From the NCBI GenBank assembly GCA_963663365.2, contig CAXXIH010000004.1:992001-1056000 (forward strand): a stretch of 64,000 nucleotides of DNA. Direction: 5' to 3'. This document shows positions 1 to 8,666 of the stretch, piece by piece. Positions within the stretch are counted from its first letter, which is position 1. Each line of letters begins with the position of its first letter. The notes under the pieces are model-generated. The model did not search any database and had not been told where the DNA came from. It saw only the letters and a list, made by a program, of their open reading frames with translations. The position numbers and the translations under genes are program-made. The stretch is from G963663365 sp963663365 (GTDB lineage: Bacteria; Hinthialibacterota; Hinthialibacteria; Hinthialibacterales; G963663365).

Positions 1-75
1 ATGGTTATCCCAAATCGGCCGTAAGAAGGCATAAACTTTGCGCCCGGCGCGTTTGATCGATTCAATTACTTTCAT
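1..75 (-). CDS. Partial hypothetical protein, cut by the left window edge
   Basis: An open frame starts with ATG at 75 and runs off the window on the minus strand (25 codons visible, MKVIESIKRAGRK...). Its start overlaps the TGA of a short upstream frame (72-167) as ATGA, a typical translational-coupling arrangement. The visible piece is basic and amphipathic and I do not recognise it. It could be the start of a larger gene or chance; the coupling is the main support. Confidence 0.3.
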   Translation of the reverse strand, partial: MKVIESIKRAGRKVYAFLRPIWDNH

Positions 76-167
76 ATCCGTAAATCGCCAATTGACCTCT
101 TTCCGCCAATTGCAGTATCGTGGGTACTGATCCCATTTTCGTCCAGGGTGCCGGCAATCTTATTCAT
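72..167 (-). CDS. Possible 31-residue small ORF coupled to both neighbours
   Basis: A 31-codon frame (MNKIAGTLDENG...) begins inside the stop region of the gene at 160-924 (ATGAATAA overlap) and ends in ATGA with the partial gene at 1-75. The double overlap suggests an operon of tightly packed genes, or a frameshifted remnant of one gene. No family is recognised. Treat it as a candidate only. Confidence 0.22.
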   Translation of the reverse strand: MNKIAGTLDENGISTHDTAIGGKRSIGDLRI

Positions 168-924
168 TCGATTTCTTATTGGTTTCAGAATCAGCGGTTT
201 CTTTGCATATACGATCCCATAAGGCGAAGTCTTTATCGAGTTCATCAGGAGTAGGTGGTCTGAATTCAGCAGAAACATTAGCGCGTGTGTGTTCCGCATC
301 ACGACGAGTCTTGAAATACAACATAATGACGGGCGGCAACGCAACCGTTGCTTTCGTTGGCGGGTTATTCATTTGCGCGTCCGCCAAATCAGGCGGTGTA
401 TATTCCAGGTAAACCTCTATATCATCGAAATGCCAAATCAGGTAGGAGTTACGGCTCCGAATCGGAGCGATTGCGTTCTCAGCATTGGCTATTAAGAAAT
501 TTTGAGTCGAGCCAAAAGTTGCAAAGCAGTTCTGCATAATTTTCATGAGTTCATCTTCGTAGAACGCACTTACGGCATCACGTTTCAGTATTATTTTACT
601 CACGTGAGCTTTGCCTATAGGCAGATTGAGTGGAGCTGAGCCCCGAGTTATCAAATTAAGTTCATCAAATTGTGTCATAGGAATCGGTCTGTAAATATCA
701 CCGAAATGATTTTGGGGCATGCCCAGATAGATTGTGCCATCCCGCAAATCATCGGGCAGGAAACCACGGGGGGAGTCGGCCAACGCAATGCGTAGCTCTT
801 CAGGAAAGTCCTCTGTGCCTTTTGGCTGCAAGGCAAAAACAAGAAATACCAATACAATTGAAAAAGCCACAAGGAGCGTTGCAGCTAGTCTTCGCATACT
901 TTTTTTGGCCAGCCAACCACTCAT
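160..924 (-). CDS. Hypothetical membrane-anchored protein
   Basis: A 254-residue protein with one N-terminal hydrophobic segment (about residues 12-32, rich in L, V, F) after a basic stretch (KKSMRR), followed by a soluble, mildly acidic domain with no motif I recognise. It is probably anchored in the inner membrane with the bulk outside the cytoplasm. The start is supported by AGGAGG eight bases upstream of ATG at 924. Its 3' end overlaps a short frame, so it may head a small operon running off the left edge. Function unknown. Confidence 0.7.
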   Translation of the reverse strand: MSGWLAKKSMRRLAATLLVAFSIVLVFLVFALQPKGTEDFPEELRIALADSPRGFLPDDLRDGTIYLGMPQNHFGDIYRPIPMTQFDELNLITRGSAPLNLPIGKAHVSKIILKRDAVSAFYEDELMKIMQNCFATFGSTQNFLIANAENAIAPIRSRNSYLIWHFDDIEVYLEYTPPDLADAQMNNPPTKATVALPPVIMLYFKTRRDAEHTRANVSAEFRPPTPDELDKDFALWDRICKETADSETNKKSNE

Positions 925-1052
925 TCGGTCATCCTCCTAACGGAAAACCAACTTTACAAGATGGGCTTGGTTGCCGTCAAAGCTGCCCGATTGTGGGTCT
1001 TTGCATGGATGGGGGGAGTTGCCTACTCTTGGGGGTCCGGAGAAGAAGGGAA

Positions 1053-2168
1053 ATGCCGACGGTGTCACGTACACTCGGAGAATTAGCTCCGCGTCCTGCG
1101 ATTCCTCATGGATGGGGCAACGATCAGGATGAATTGCTCTACCTGCATTTGGGCGAGAGCCCCTATGCGCCGTTGCCGCGTGTGGAAGAAGCGCTACGCG
1201 GCGCAGTGGGACGTGTTCACCGTTATCCGGATACCAGCTGCCGTGCCGTGCGCGAATGTCTGGCCGAGTACGCCGGGCATGGTGTCAAGCCGGAGCAGAT
1301 CATTTGCGGGAACGGCTCCGACGATCTGATCGATCTGATCTGCCTCACCTTTGCCGGTCCAAACGGGACGGTTGTTTCATTCGATCCCACGTTCTTTGTG
1401 TATCGGGCCTGCGCCCGCCGTCACGGCTCCCACTACGCCTCCATTCCCCGTGATTCATCCGCGGATTTCGCTTTTCCGGACAATCTGCATCTGGCCCGGG
1501 GGCTGGCCGCGCACCGGCCCAGCGTGATCTTTTTGGCGAATCCTAATAATCCCACGGGCACCATGACCCCCCGGGAGCGGATCGAGTTTTTGCTGCAAAG
1601 CACCCGCGATGGGGCTTTGGTAGTAGTGGATGAATGCTATTTCGAATACAGCGGAAAGACGGTTTTGGATCTGCTCTCAACCTGGCCGCATCTTTTGGTA
1701 TTACGGAGTCTTTCAAAAAGCGGATCATTGGCCGGGCTGCGTTTCGGCTATGCCATTGGAGCACGCGAGACTATCGATCCTTTAGAACGCTCATCGCTGA
1801 CGTTTCCGGTCAATGCCTTAGCCCAAGTTGCGGCCTGTGCGGCTCTTGAGGATGCGGATGAGATTCGCCGCCGTGCGCAGACCATTGCAGGTGAGCGTGA
1901 ACGGATGGCAGCTCGATTAAAAGAGTTGAATCTGAAAATAGCAACTTCATCGGCGAACCTGCTTCTGATAGCATCAGGTACCCAAGCGGTTTTGCCGCCG
2001 GACTGCGCGGCAAGACTGGCCGAACGAGGTATTTTGGTTTCTGACCAGACACAAAATATCGGTATGGGTGAGCCGTATCTCCGTGTGGGTGTCGGACTCG
2101 AGCATCAAACCGACCGGTTGGTGTCGGCTCTGAAAGAAATTTTGGAAGAAGCGCGCGACGGCGCATGA
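1053..2168 (+). CDS. Histidinol-phosphate aminotransferase-like PLP enzyme
   Basis: Fold-type I PLP aminotransferase of the HisC/CobD group, about 371 residues. Visible landmarks in order are the substrate-side GESPYAPLP segment, NGSDDLIDL, the ANPNNPTG motif that contacts the cofactor, VVVDECYFEY with the Asp and Tyr that hold PLP, and RSLSKSGSLAGLRFGYA, whose Lys (about residue 220) forms the Schiff base. The frame is open further upstream, but ATG at 1053 has a purine-rich GAAGAAGGG upstream and matches the family N-terminus; ATG at 1005 is an alternative. It lies 12 bases before a sugar phosphate isomerase, suggesting one transcript. Whether it acts in histidine synthesis or on another amino acid cannot be told; no other his genes are present. 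Confidence 0.85.
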   Translation: MPTVSRTLGELAPRPAIPHGWGNDQDELLYLHLGESPYAPLPRVEEALRGAVGRVHRYPDTSCRAVRECLAEYAGHGVKPEQIICGNGSDDLIDLICLTFAGPNGTVVSFDPTFFVYRACARRHGSHYASIPRDSSADFAFPDNLHLARGLAAHRPSVIFLANPNNPTGTMTPRERIEFLLQSTRDGALVVVDECYFEYSGKTVLDLLSTWPHLLVLRSLSKSGSLAGLRFGYAIGARETIDPLERSSLTFPVNALAQVAACAALEDADEIRRRAQTIAGERERMAARLKELNLKIATSSANLLLIASGTQAVLPPDCAARLAERGILVSDQTQNIGMGEPYLRVGVGLEHQTDRLVSALKEILEEARDGA

Positions 2169-2180
2169 GGAGAAGGCAAA

Positions 2181-3143
2181 ATGAAACTTGGCGTTTTGAC
2201 AGTTCTATTTGGACAACAATCGTTTGAAGAGGCGTTGGATATCGCCACGAACGCGGGGCTTGAAGCGGTTGAAATCGGTGTTGGGAATTATCCCGGCAAC
2301 GCGCATTGTCCCCTGGACGAGCTTGTAAAAAGTCCGGCCAAAGTGAAGGAATGGAAAAAGAAGATTACAGACCGGGGCTTGGTCCTGTCAGCGCTGTCAT
2401 GCCATGGCAATGTATTGCACCCGGATTCGGACTTTGCCAAGAAATGCATTGATGTGCAGCAAAAGGCAGTACGTTTGGCTTCGATGCTGGGCGTAAAACA
2501 GATCAACGATTTCTCCGGTTGCCCTGGTAGCGGTCCCAAGGATACAAAGCCCAATTGGGTCACCTGCCCCTGGCCTCCCGATTTCGGAGAAATTTTGGAA
2601 TGGCAATGGAATGAGGTTGCGGTCCCGTATTGGCAAAAAGCCTCTAAATTCGGAAAAGACCACGGTGTACGCTACGCGCTAGAAGCTCACCCTGGCTTTA
2701 TTGTCTACAACCCGGAGACGGTGCTGAAACTTCGGAAACTGGCCGGAAATAACATCGGCGCAAATTTCGATCCGAGCCACTTTTTCTGGCAAGGGATCGA
2801 CCCGCTGGCGGCTGTGCGCGAGTTGGGCAAATGCATCTACCACGTCCATGCCAAAGATACGCGCGTGGATCCGATTAACGCTTCCGTGAATGGTGTTCTG
2901 GATACCAAACATTACGGTGATGAGCTCAATCGCTCCTGGGTGTTCCGTACCTGCGGTTACGGTCATGATGAGAAATGGTGGCGGGACTTCGTTTCTTATC
3001 TGCGCTGCGTAGGCTATGATTTCGTGCTTTCCATCGAGCATGAAGACAGCCTGATGAGCACCATGGAAGGCTTTACAAAAGCCGTCGAGTTTCTGAAAGG
3101 CGTTATTTTAAAGGAAAAGGTCGGCGCCATGTGGTGGGCATAG
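2181..3143 (+). CDS. Sugar phosphate isomerase/epimerase (xylose isomerase-like TIM barrel)
   Basis: A 320-residue protein of the AP-endonuclease-2/xylose isomerase-like TIM-barrel family. Landmarks include MKLGVLTVLFGQ at strand 1, ALEAHPGF, NFDPSHFFWQG with the Asp/His metal ligands, YHVHAKDT, and LSIEHEDSLM near the end. These Glu/Asp/His residues normally bind a divalent metal for ketose-aldose isomerisation or epimerisation. GAGGAGAAGG precedes the ATG. It follows the aminotransferase by 12 bases. The family is often found beside Gfo/Idh oxidoreductases, one of which lies 0.9 kb downstream; the exact sugar substrate cannot be inferred. Confidence 0.88.
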   Translation: MKLGVLTVLFGQQSFEEALDIATNAGLEAVEIGVGNYPGNAHCPLDELVKSPAKVKEWKKKITDRGLVLSALSCHGNVLHPDSDFAKKCIDVQQKAVRLASMLGVKQINDFSGCPGSGPKDTKPNWVTCPWPPDFGEILEWQWNEVAVPYWQKASKFGKDHGVRYALEAHPGFIVYNPETVLKLRKLAGNNIGANFDPSHFFWQGIDPLAAVRELGKCIYHVHAKDTRVDPINASVNGVLDTKHYGDELNRSWVFRTCGYGHDEKWWRDFVSYLRCVGYDFVLSIEHEDSLMSTMEGFTKAVEFLKGVILKEKVGAMWWA

Positions 3144-3324
3144 CTTACATGTGTATGCCGCATGGCAGTAGAGTGTAAGCACAATTTGAAAATATAAGTC
3201 AAAGTTTTCGTTGTTTAATTGATGAAGAGGTTTATCAATTAGGATAATTACCTATGTGTTGATTTGTGTTTTTTGCGTTACAATTATTTGTAGAAGAAGT
3301 TGTAAATTGATGTGGAGGTATTTT

Positions 3325-3894
3325 ATGCGAAAGTCTGTTTCCGGTTTTACTCTGATCGAACTACTGATCGTTGTGGCTATTATCGGCATTTTGGCGGCGA
3401 TCGCGGTTCCGAATTTTATGAATGCCCGTACACGCGCCAAAGTCGCCCGTGTAGAAGCCGATTTGCGGTCACTGGATGTTGCGCTGCAATCCTACCGTGT
3501 TGACAACAACAAACCCTATCCGCGCAACTACAATATAACCGATCCGCGAATTTGGAACCGTTTGACAACGCCCATTCAGTATATTTCGTCGGGGCAATTT
3601 GAAGATCCCTTTTTGGATCCAAAGTTCGCCAAGACAAACGACGGCACAAAACCCATTTATTATTACGAGACCAAATGGGCTTACCCTGCAAAATGGGAAC
3701 GTTTTTACGCAAACTTCGGGCACTACAAAAGCATCGACGGTTTCAATTATTTCCTCGGCTCGGCCGGTCCGAACGGCTGCTATAACGCTGATTCGGGTTG
3801 TCCGGCGAATATGAAGCCAGATGATCTCTATTTCGAATACAATTCAACGAATGGATTGATCAGCAACGGCGATGTTACGCGCCTGGGTTCATAA
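3325..3894 (+). CDS. Type II secretion pseudopilin-like protein
   Basis: About 189 residues. It begins MRKSVSGFTLIELLIVV, the class III prepilin signal: prepilin peptidase would cut between G and F and N-methylate the Phe, and Glu at mature position 5 is present. The hydrophobic helix is followed by NARTRAKVARVEADLRSLD, typical of GspG-like minor pilins, and a C-terminal globular part rich in Tyr and Asn. GGAGG lies six bases before the chosen ATG; the frame is open upstream but lacks features. A strong terminator follows. A paralogue lies at 59941. No secretion ATPase or secretin is nearby, so it is an orphan pilin-like gene, as is common in several uncultured phyla. Confidence 0.9.
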   Translation: MRKSVSGFTLIELLIVVAIIGILAAIAVPNFMNARTRAKVARVEADLRSLDVALQSYRVDNNKPYPRNYNITDPRIWNRLTTPIQYISSGQFEDPFLDPKFAKTNDGTKPIYYYETKWAYPAKWERFYANFGHYKSIDGFNYFLGSAGPNGCYNADSGCPANMKPDDLYFEYNSTNGLISNGDVTRLGS

Positions 3895-3930
3895 ATCCGG
3901 TTTGCGGACAAGATGATATGGTTACAATCA

Positions 3931-3967
3931 GGGGCTTGGGATTATTTCCTAAGCCCCGTTTTGTTTT
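3931..3967 (+). terminator. Rho-independent terminator after the pseudopilin gene
   Basis: GGGGCTTGGGA pairs with TCCTAAGCCCC (one G-U pair) around a five-base loop and is followed by the T-rich tract GTTTTGTTTTT. It sits 36 bases after the pseudopilin stop codon. Confidence 0.88.
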
Positions 3968-4012
3968 TGGCAAACGGTTCCAAATTCCCCAAAGAAATGA
4001 GAGGTTGTTGCA

Positions 4013-5347
4013 ATGTCTGAACTGAAGATAGCCGTGGTTGGCGGAGGAATGTTCTTTGACGACATCATCGGTCAGAGTTTGAAAGATTTCGAACGGGGTG
4101 GATTCGCCGGCGCATTGACATCTATCGGCCTAAGCCATTTTGCCCCCGCCGTTGCGGGGATTCAGTGCCGTTTCACGGCTATCGGCACACATAGCGAGCA
4201 CTCCGGCACGGCGGGACGGATCGCCGAGGATTTCAGAAGAGAATTTCCGGACTCGGGAGTTCAGGCCTACTACGGTGACACGGTCTGGGAAGAAATTTTG
4301 GATAAACAAGAGCCGGACATCCTCATTGTGGCAACACCGGACCATCTACATACCGCACCGATTTTGGCGGCTCTGGAGCGTGGCGTGCATGTCATCACCG
4401 AAAAGCCGGTCTGTCTAAAGACTTCAGAGATCGACGTAATTCTGAAGACAGCACGCGCCAAGGGCCTGATTGTGTCCGCGGATATGCACAAACGGTACGA
4501 TCCCTTTGTGCGGGATATGATGAGCCAAGCGCGTGAGCGTTACGAATGTATCAACCGGGTGCGGGCCTGTTTGGAAGAGCCATTGGATGTCTCCACGGAG
4601 GTCTTTCAGTGGGCGGAGCAATCCAATCCATTCGCCTATGTCGGTTGCCATTGGCTTGATGTTGTGGCGTTCTACCTCGACGTATTTCCTTCCGGACTTC
4701 ATGCGGTGGGGCAGAAGAACCTTTTATGGCATTGGGATGAAATGCACAAAGCCGTGGCCGAAAGGTCAGGCCGTCCGCTCGAATCGTTCTCAAAACATGA
4801 TTCGATCCGTACTTGGGATGCGATTTCGGTAGCAGTGACATACACGGATGGGATGCTGGGCGACTACCACAACAACTGGATCAATCCCCGGGATTTTGAA
4901 GGGGCGGTGAACCAAGAGATCGAAGTTTACGGGACCTTGGGCCGGGCCATGGTGGATCAGCAGGAACGCGGGTTCCGAGAGGCGGTGACCGGGGAAGGCT
5001 CCCGCACGCGCAATCCGGCTTTTGGCGGACGTATTCAAAACCGGGGTGGGTATAAGGAAATCTTCGGTTATGGCAAGGCCTCTTTGGTGGCGGGAATGTT
5101 GGCAATTGCGCGTGCAAAAATTTTGGGTGAGGAACCCGAGGCGCTGGCCGGCACCTATCCCGACGCCGAGTCTCAACGCAGTGTGACGATGATTGTAGAA
5201 GCCGCGGGCGAAGTGGCGCAACGCAATTACGAACGGCACGCCAAGGGATTGGGATGCCCGGTTACGGCACGGTTTACGGAAGATTCAATCGTTATTGTGG
5301 ATCCCCATGCGGACCCAATCGAAACGGAGATTTACCGGAGAGGCTAA
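4013..5347 (+). CDS. Gfo/Idh/MocA family NAD(P)-dependent oxidoreductase
   Basis: A 444-residue protein with an N-terminal Rossmann fold: IAVVGGGMF is the nucleotide-binding loop, ILIVATPDHLHT and HVITEKPVCL are the hallmark motifs, with Lys of EKP the usual catalytic residue. The C-terminal alpha/beta domain carries WLDVVAFYLDVFPSG and YHNNWINP. Members oxidise or reduce sugars, inositols and related polyols. GAGAGG precedes the ATG. It stands alone between a terminator and an IS630 element embedded in a mosaic repeat. The substrate is unknown; the earlier isomerase at 2181 could act in the same sugar pathway. Confidence 0.88.
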   Translation: MSELKIAVVGGGMFFDDIIGQSLKDFERGGFAGALTSIGLSHFAPAVAGIQCRFTAIGTHSEHSGTAGRIAEDFRREFPDSGVQAYYGDTVWEEILDKQEPDILIVATPDHLHTAPILAALERGVHVITEKPVCLKTSEIDVILKTARAKGLIVSADMHKRYDPFVRDMMSQARERYECINRVRACLEEPLDVSTEVFQWAEQSNPFAYVGCHWLDVVAFYLDVFPSGLHAVGQKNLLWHWDEMHKAVAERSGRPLESFSKHDSIRTWDAISVAVTYTDGMLGDYHNNWINPRDFEGAVNQEIEVYGTLGRAMVDQQERGFREAVTGEGSRTRNPAFGGRIQNRGGYKEIFGYGKASLVAGMLAIARAKILGEEPEALAGTYPDAESQRSVTMIVEAAGEVAQRNYERHAKGLGCPVTARFTEDSIVIVDPHADPIETEIYRRG

Positions 5348-5415
5348 GGGCAGATTTTGCCTTGCGCAGCTTCGGCGCCGGGGATTTGATGGAGTTGGTG
5401 GATGGCGGAGAGTTT
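5348..5415. repeat. Left part of a mosaic intergenic repeat split by an IS630 element
   Basis: The sequence GGAGTTGGTGGATGGCGG at about 5391-5408 matches the GAGGGAGTTGGTGGAT / GATAGCGGGGGAG module found in many other tracts. Its continuation (AAGCATGGTTCCGCCTCTTG) lies on the other side of the IS element from about 6533, so the element interrupted a pre-existing repeat. Confidence 0.7.
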
Positions 5416-6521
5416 TAGAGGGATCCTCAAAAGAATTGTCCGTTTCCCCTAGATCTTATGGAGGGTTGCTGTCAAGGTACCAGCATGTGCCGTACACGCT
5501 TGGAACCCAATCCAGAGAACGCGACGTGTGAGGAGCTGAAAGAGGCGTCACGGGTGGGTACGTTTGAGATGAACACGCGCTGTACGGCGATGCAGTTATT
5601 GATTACCGGGATTCCCCGGGATCAGGTCTGCAAAGCGCTTGTGATTGGCGAACGAAACCTTCGACGCTGGATTCAGGCGTTTAATGAATGCGGGATTGAT
5701 GGGCTGATTCCCAAGCCGGGCCGTGGACGTCCCAAGTGTATTGATCCGAATCAGGAAAATGAATTGCTGGAAGTGCTGGATCACCCCGAAAAGGTGGCTC
5801 GCACCTTCTGGACGGCTCGGAATTTTCACGGTTTTCTACGAGAGACTTACCAGATCGAATGCTCGTACAATACGGTTTTACGTTTTTTTCATGAAAATGA
5901 TTTTACGTTGAAAGTGCCTCAGCCCTGGCCGGACCGTCAAGATGAAGAGAAACGCCAGGCTTTTCGTGAGACATTGCGGGAGCTGAGTGAGAATCCCGAC
6001 GTTGAACTCTGGTTTGCGGATGAATCGGGGTTTGAAGGCGAGTCGCGCTCGCGGCAGCGTTGGGACAAAAAAGGGAGAAAGACACGCGTCACCCACAATG
6101 GCGACCACATTCGAATGAATGCCTTGGGAATGGTGGCGCCTCGGACTGGAGAATTTTTCGCGATTGAAGCCAGTCATGTGGACAGTGATGTATTCCAAGC
6201 GTTTTTAGACGAAGCGCATCGAATGATTCATCCTCAGCGCAAGCGGAATATCCTCATTCTGGATAACGCTTCTTGGCATCATCGAAAATCCACCAACTGG
6301 CATTTCTTTGAACCGGTCTACCTCCCGCCTTATTCCCCGGATTTGAACCCCATCGAACGCATCTGGCGCGTCCTCAAGGCACGCTGGTTTACCAATGTGC
6401 ACTGCAAGGATCGTGACGCGTTGATTCAACGCCTCGACACCGCTCTCCTCGATGTTATTACCCACCCCGAGGACAACAAGAGAACGGCTTCAATCGGACA
6501 GTTAATATGAAGATCCCTCTA
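5416..6521 (+). mobile_element. IS630-family insertion sequence (copy A)
   Basis: About 1.1 kb bounded by TA on both sides (5416-5417 and 6520-6521), the expected IS630/Tc1 target duplication. The termini are imperfect inverted repeats: GAGGGATCCTCA at the left against GAGGGATCTTCA read inward from the right, with TGTCCG shared further in. One transposase gene fills the element and its stop codon lies inside the right inverted repeat. Both flanks belong to the same mosaic intergenic repeat, so the empty site can be reconstructed. Confidence 0.92.
5485..6510 (+). CDS. IS630-family DDE transposase (copy A)
   Basis: About 341 residues. An N-terminal helix-turn-helix (GIPRDQVCKALVIGERNLRRW) and winged-helix linker precede a DDE domain: LWFADESGFEG (first Asp), ILILDNASWHH (second Asp) and PPYSPDLNPIERIW (Glu). 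All catalytic residues are present, so the protein looks active. AAGG seven bases before ATG 5485 supports this start; an in-frame ATG at 5458 lacks a ribosome-binding site. It shares the PQPWPDRQDEE segment and overall layout with copy B at 35282, but is clearly a different, divergent subtype. Confidence 0.93.
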   Translation: MCRTRLEPNPENATCEELKEASRVGTFEMNTRCTAMQLLITGIPRDQVCKALVIGERNLRRWIQAFNECGIDGLIPKPGRGRPKCIDPNQENELLEVLDHPEKVARTFWTARNFHGFLRETYQIECSYNTVLRFFHENDFTLKVPQPWPDRQDEEKRQAFRETLRELSENPDVELWFADESGFEGESRSRQRWDKKGRKTRVTHNGDHIRMNALGMVAPRTGEFFAIEASHVDSDVFQAFLDEAHRMIHPQRKRNILILDNASWHHRKSTNWHFFEPVYLPPYSPDLNPIERIWRVLKARWFTNVHCKDRDALIQRLDTALLDVITHPEDNKRTASIGQLI

Positions 6522-6720
6522 GTGGTGAAAAAAGCATGGTTCCGCCTCTTGCGCCTTGCGGCGCGCAGATAAAAAATTTATCTGCGCCACCCCCGGAAGA
6601 GAGACACATGTATCTTATAATTTGGGATATCGGTGGGTGAAATCACCCACCCTACGAGTAGCATCTGTATCGATATAAGCGGTTCGGCAGGAGCTTCGCC
6701 CGGAGCTTTGATGGAAATGG
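6522..6720. repeat. Mosaic intergenic repeat tract 1
   Basis: Contains AAAAAGCATGGTTCCGCCTCTTG followed by two back-to-back hairpins: GCGCC-TTGC-GGCGC (6551-6564) and an 11-bp stem GCGCAGATAAA/TTTATCTGCGC (6563-6587), then CCACCC. A third hairpin, GGTGGGTGAAATCACCCACC, is repeated near 44985. The tract continues the repeat split by the IS element. No gene is seen here. Confidence 0.75.
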
Positions 6721-6734
6721 ATTTAAAATTTGCT

Positions 6735-8099
6735 CTAGGACGATTCGCCAGGGGTGGGCGTTTCAGTTGCAGTGTCTGCAGAAGTTTCTTGTGTTTCGGC
6801 CGGTGTTTCAGATTCTGTTTCGGCGGGAGTCTCGTGATTTTCGGCAGAGTCAGCGGATTGTATTCCGCCTAGTTTAACTTCCATAAAACGATCCCAGGTT
6901 TTCTCCTGCGACCAGAATCTCACTTCACGGCCATCGAAATACAATGTCGGTGTGGAATTAACGCCAAGTCTATTGGCCAAGGCGATATCACGCTGAATGT
7001 TTTCCTGCCCGGCCCGGCTGCCCATGGCTTGATTAAAGGCTTGCACATCAAGGCCTAATTCTTCCGCCCAAATTCGGAAAGGCGTGCTTTCGATCTCGCT
7101 TCGGCGGCTATACATGAGATCGTGGTATTCCCAGAATTTGCCTTGAAGCCGGGCGGCTTCGGCGGCCTCGGCGGCCTGGCAGGACTGCGGGTGCAGGTTG
7201 TAGTTCATTGCGGCCAGTTCCGCATTGCACTCGGAACTGAGCGGCATGTGCCGATAGACGATCTCGATCTGCGTGGGGTAATCCTCATGCAATTTCTGGA
7301 TGACCGCTGCTGCACGGGCACAATGCGGGCACTCGAAATCCGAAAAAACGACCAGAGAATGCCGGGCATCTTTCGGGCCCAATCTGGGAACATCATCATC
7401 ACGCGGAATGTTAAATGGAGGAATCTGCTCAAAACGCTGGATGGCAATATCCTGCGGACTGAGCAGTTTTTCTATATCCGCACGGTAACGCTGCAATTCA
7501 TCGTACTGATGCCACGCAAAATAGGCTGCAATAGCAAATAAACCGACTACAATAGGGAGCCCCAAACCAGGAATAAGGTGCACGGACGAGACTTTAAGAT
7601 CATCGGGCGCCGTAGCGCCTTTTTCGGCCAGAGGCACCCAGGTAGAGGCGATGCCCCAGGCAGAAATGCTCATGACAAGGTTGGCGGCATGATAAAGCAG
7701 ACAAAGAGGGCAGTTTGCCTCCATGTCAATAAAAAGGATCTTTATAAACGCGAGGCTGCCCGCTAGGCCCAATCCTGTGAAAAGAACCAGACAAGTGCCC
7801 ACGGTCTTGCGTGGCCCCCATCCGCCATACATTCCGATAATCAGCAGGAGAACCACCAATCCATAGGCTGTGCCCAAGGCCCCCGCGGAGATGCCCATAA
7901 ATTCGGCATAGGCCGAGGTAAGAACATCATCACAGCCCCCGCCGGCAATAGAACAAATACCGGCGCCATATTCAGCGGTGCCACGTTCCAGGTCTATGTG
8001 CCGGACCAACAAATACACACCATCCGCCAATAATACGATAAGAGCGACAATGCATAGACAAAGCAGTGCAATGGATGGATGTTTCTTTGTTTCTGACAT
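6735..8099 (-). CDS. Vitamin K epoxide reductase-DsbA fusion protein
   Basis: A 454-residue membrane protein. The N-terminal half is a VKOR domain of about five helices with the cysteine pair CSIAGGGC on the first loop and the CPLC redox motif (EANCPLCLLYH). After a further helix and linker, the second half is a periplasmic thioredoxin-fold domain of the DsbA/DsbG type with active site FECPHC near residues 254-258 and a cis-Pro segment VNSTPTLYF. The VKOR part would reoxidise the DsbA part using quinone, giving a one-protein disulfide-forming system. The tail is low-complexity (TETPAETQE...), probably disordered. It is followed on the same strand by nothing close; ogt lies 75 bases upstream. 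The start is at ATG 8099 with a weak ribosome-binding site. Confidence 0.92.
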   Translation of the reverse strand: MSETKKHPSIALLCLCIVALIVLLADGVYLLVRHIDLERGTAEYGAGICSIAGGGCDDVLTSAYAEFMGISAGALGTAYGLVVLLLIIGMYGGWGPRKTVGTCLVLFTGLGLAGSLAFIKILFIDMEANCPLCLLYHAANLVMSISAWGIASTWVPLAEKGATAPDDLKVSSVHLIPGLGLPIVVGLFAIAAYFAWHQYDELQRYRADIEKLLSPQDIAIQRFEQIPPFNIPRDDDVPRLGPKDARHSLVVFSDFECPHCARAAAVIQKLHEDYPTQIEIVYRHMPLSSECNAELAAMNYNLHPQSCQAAEAAEAARLQGKFWEYHDLMYSRRSEIESTPFRIWAEELGLDVQAFNQAMGSRAGQENIQRDIALANRLGVNSTPTLYFDGREVRFWSQEKTWDRFMEVKLGGIQSADSAENHETPAETESETPAETQETSADTATETPTPGESS

Positions 8100-8174
8100 T
8101 CTTTGGCTTAATAGCCGATTGTATGTCCGGCTATTGTTGACTCTCCCATGTTGTTGAAACGGATGGACATTCTA

Positions 8175-8666
8175 TCAATTAAAATTCCTTCCCTCGATGG
8201 CAAGGAGGAATTTTTTGATATCCAGACCACAACCAAATCCACCGAGACCGCCATTGCTTTCGATTACGCGATGACAAGGTACCAAAAGCAAATGACGGTT
8301 TGCGCCGACCGCATTGCCGACGGCACGAGCGGCGCGGGGACGTTTAATCATACGCGCCAGATCACCATAAGAACATAGCTCTCCGAAAGGCAGCTTTTGC
8401 AGGGCTGACCAGACCTGCCGCTGAAACGACGTGCCTTCAAGGCGAATTGGGAGTTTAAATGTCTTCCGGCCTCCGTGCAGATACTGATCTATTTGTTCCA
8501 AAGCCTGCTGAAGAAGCCGTGAATCCTTATTTTTATCGCTCGGGGTGGAGCTAATCCCGGCAGTCTTTTGAGATTCTCTGCGCAGAAACCGACAGGCTGT
8601 CACTTCCCTGCTATCGACTTCGATCCGGATAGAACCCAGTTCAAACTGCAAATCTCCACTCAACAT
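8175..8666 (-). CDS. ogt: Methylated-DNA--protein-cysteine S-methyltransferase
   Basis: About 163 residues. The C-terminal domain has the helix-turn-helix GELCSYGDLARMI, the Asn-rich turn AVGNAVGANRHLLLVPCHRV and the acceptor Cys in PCHRV (about residue 130), which takes the alkyl group from O6-alkylguanine in a suicide reaction. The N-terminal part is short, as in Ogt rather than Ada. I chose ATG 8666 because GGAGG lies eight bases upstream; TTG at 8681 overlaps that ribosome-binding site. It is convergent in orientation with the VKOR-DsbA gene 75 bases away and divergent from dnaN. Confidence 0.93.
   Translation of the reverse strand: MLSGDLQFELGSIRIEVDSREVTACRFLRRESQKTAGISSTPSDKNKDSRLLQQALEQIDQYLHGGRKTFKLPIRLEGTSFQRQVWSALQKLPFGELCSYGDLARMIKRPRAARAVGNAVGANRHLLLVPCHRVIESNGGLGGFGCGLDIKKFLLAIEGRNFN

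Noticed and set aside
732..1052. N-terminal extension of the aminotransferase
   Set aside because: The upstream open frame overlaps the divergent membrane protein gene, reads low-quality sequence and does not match the family; ATG 1053 fits.
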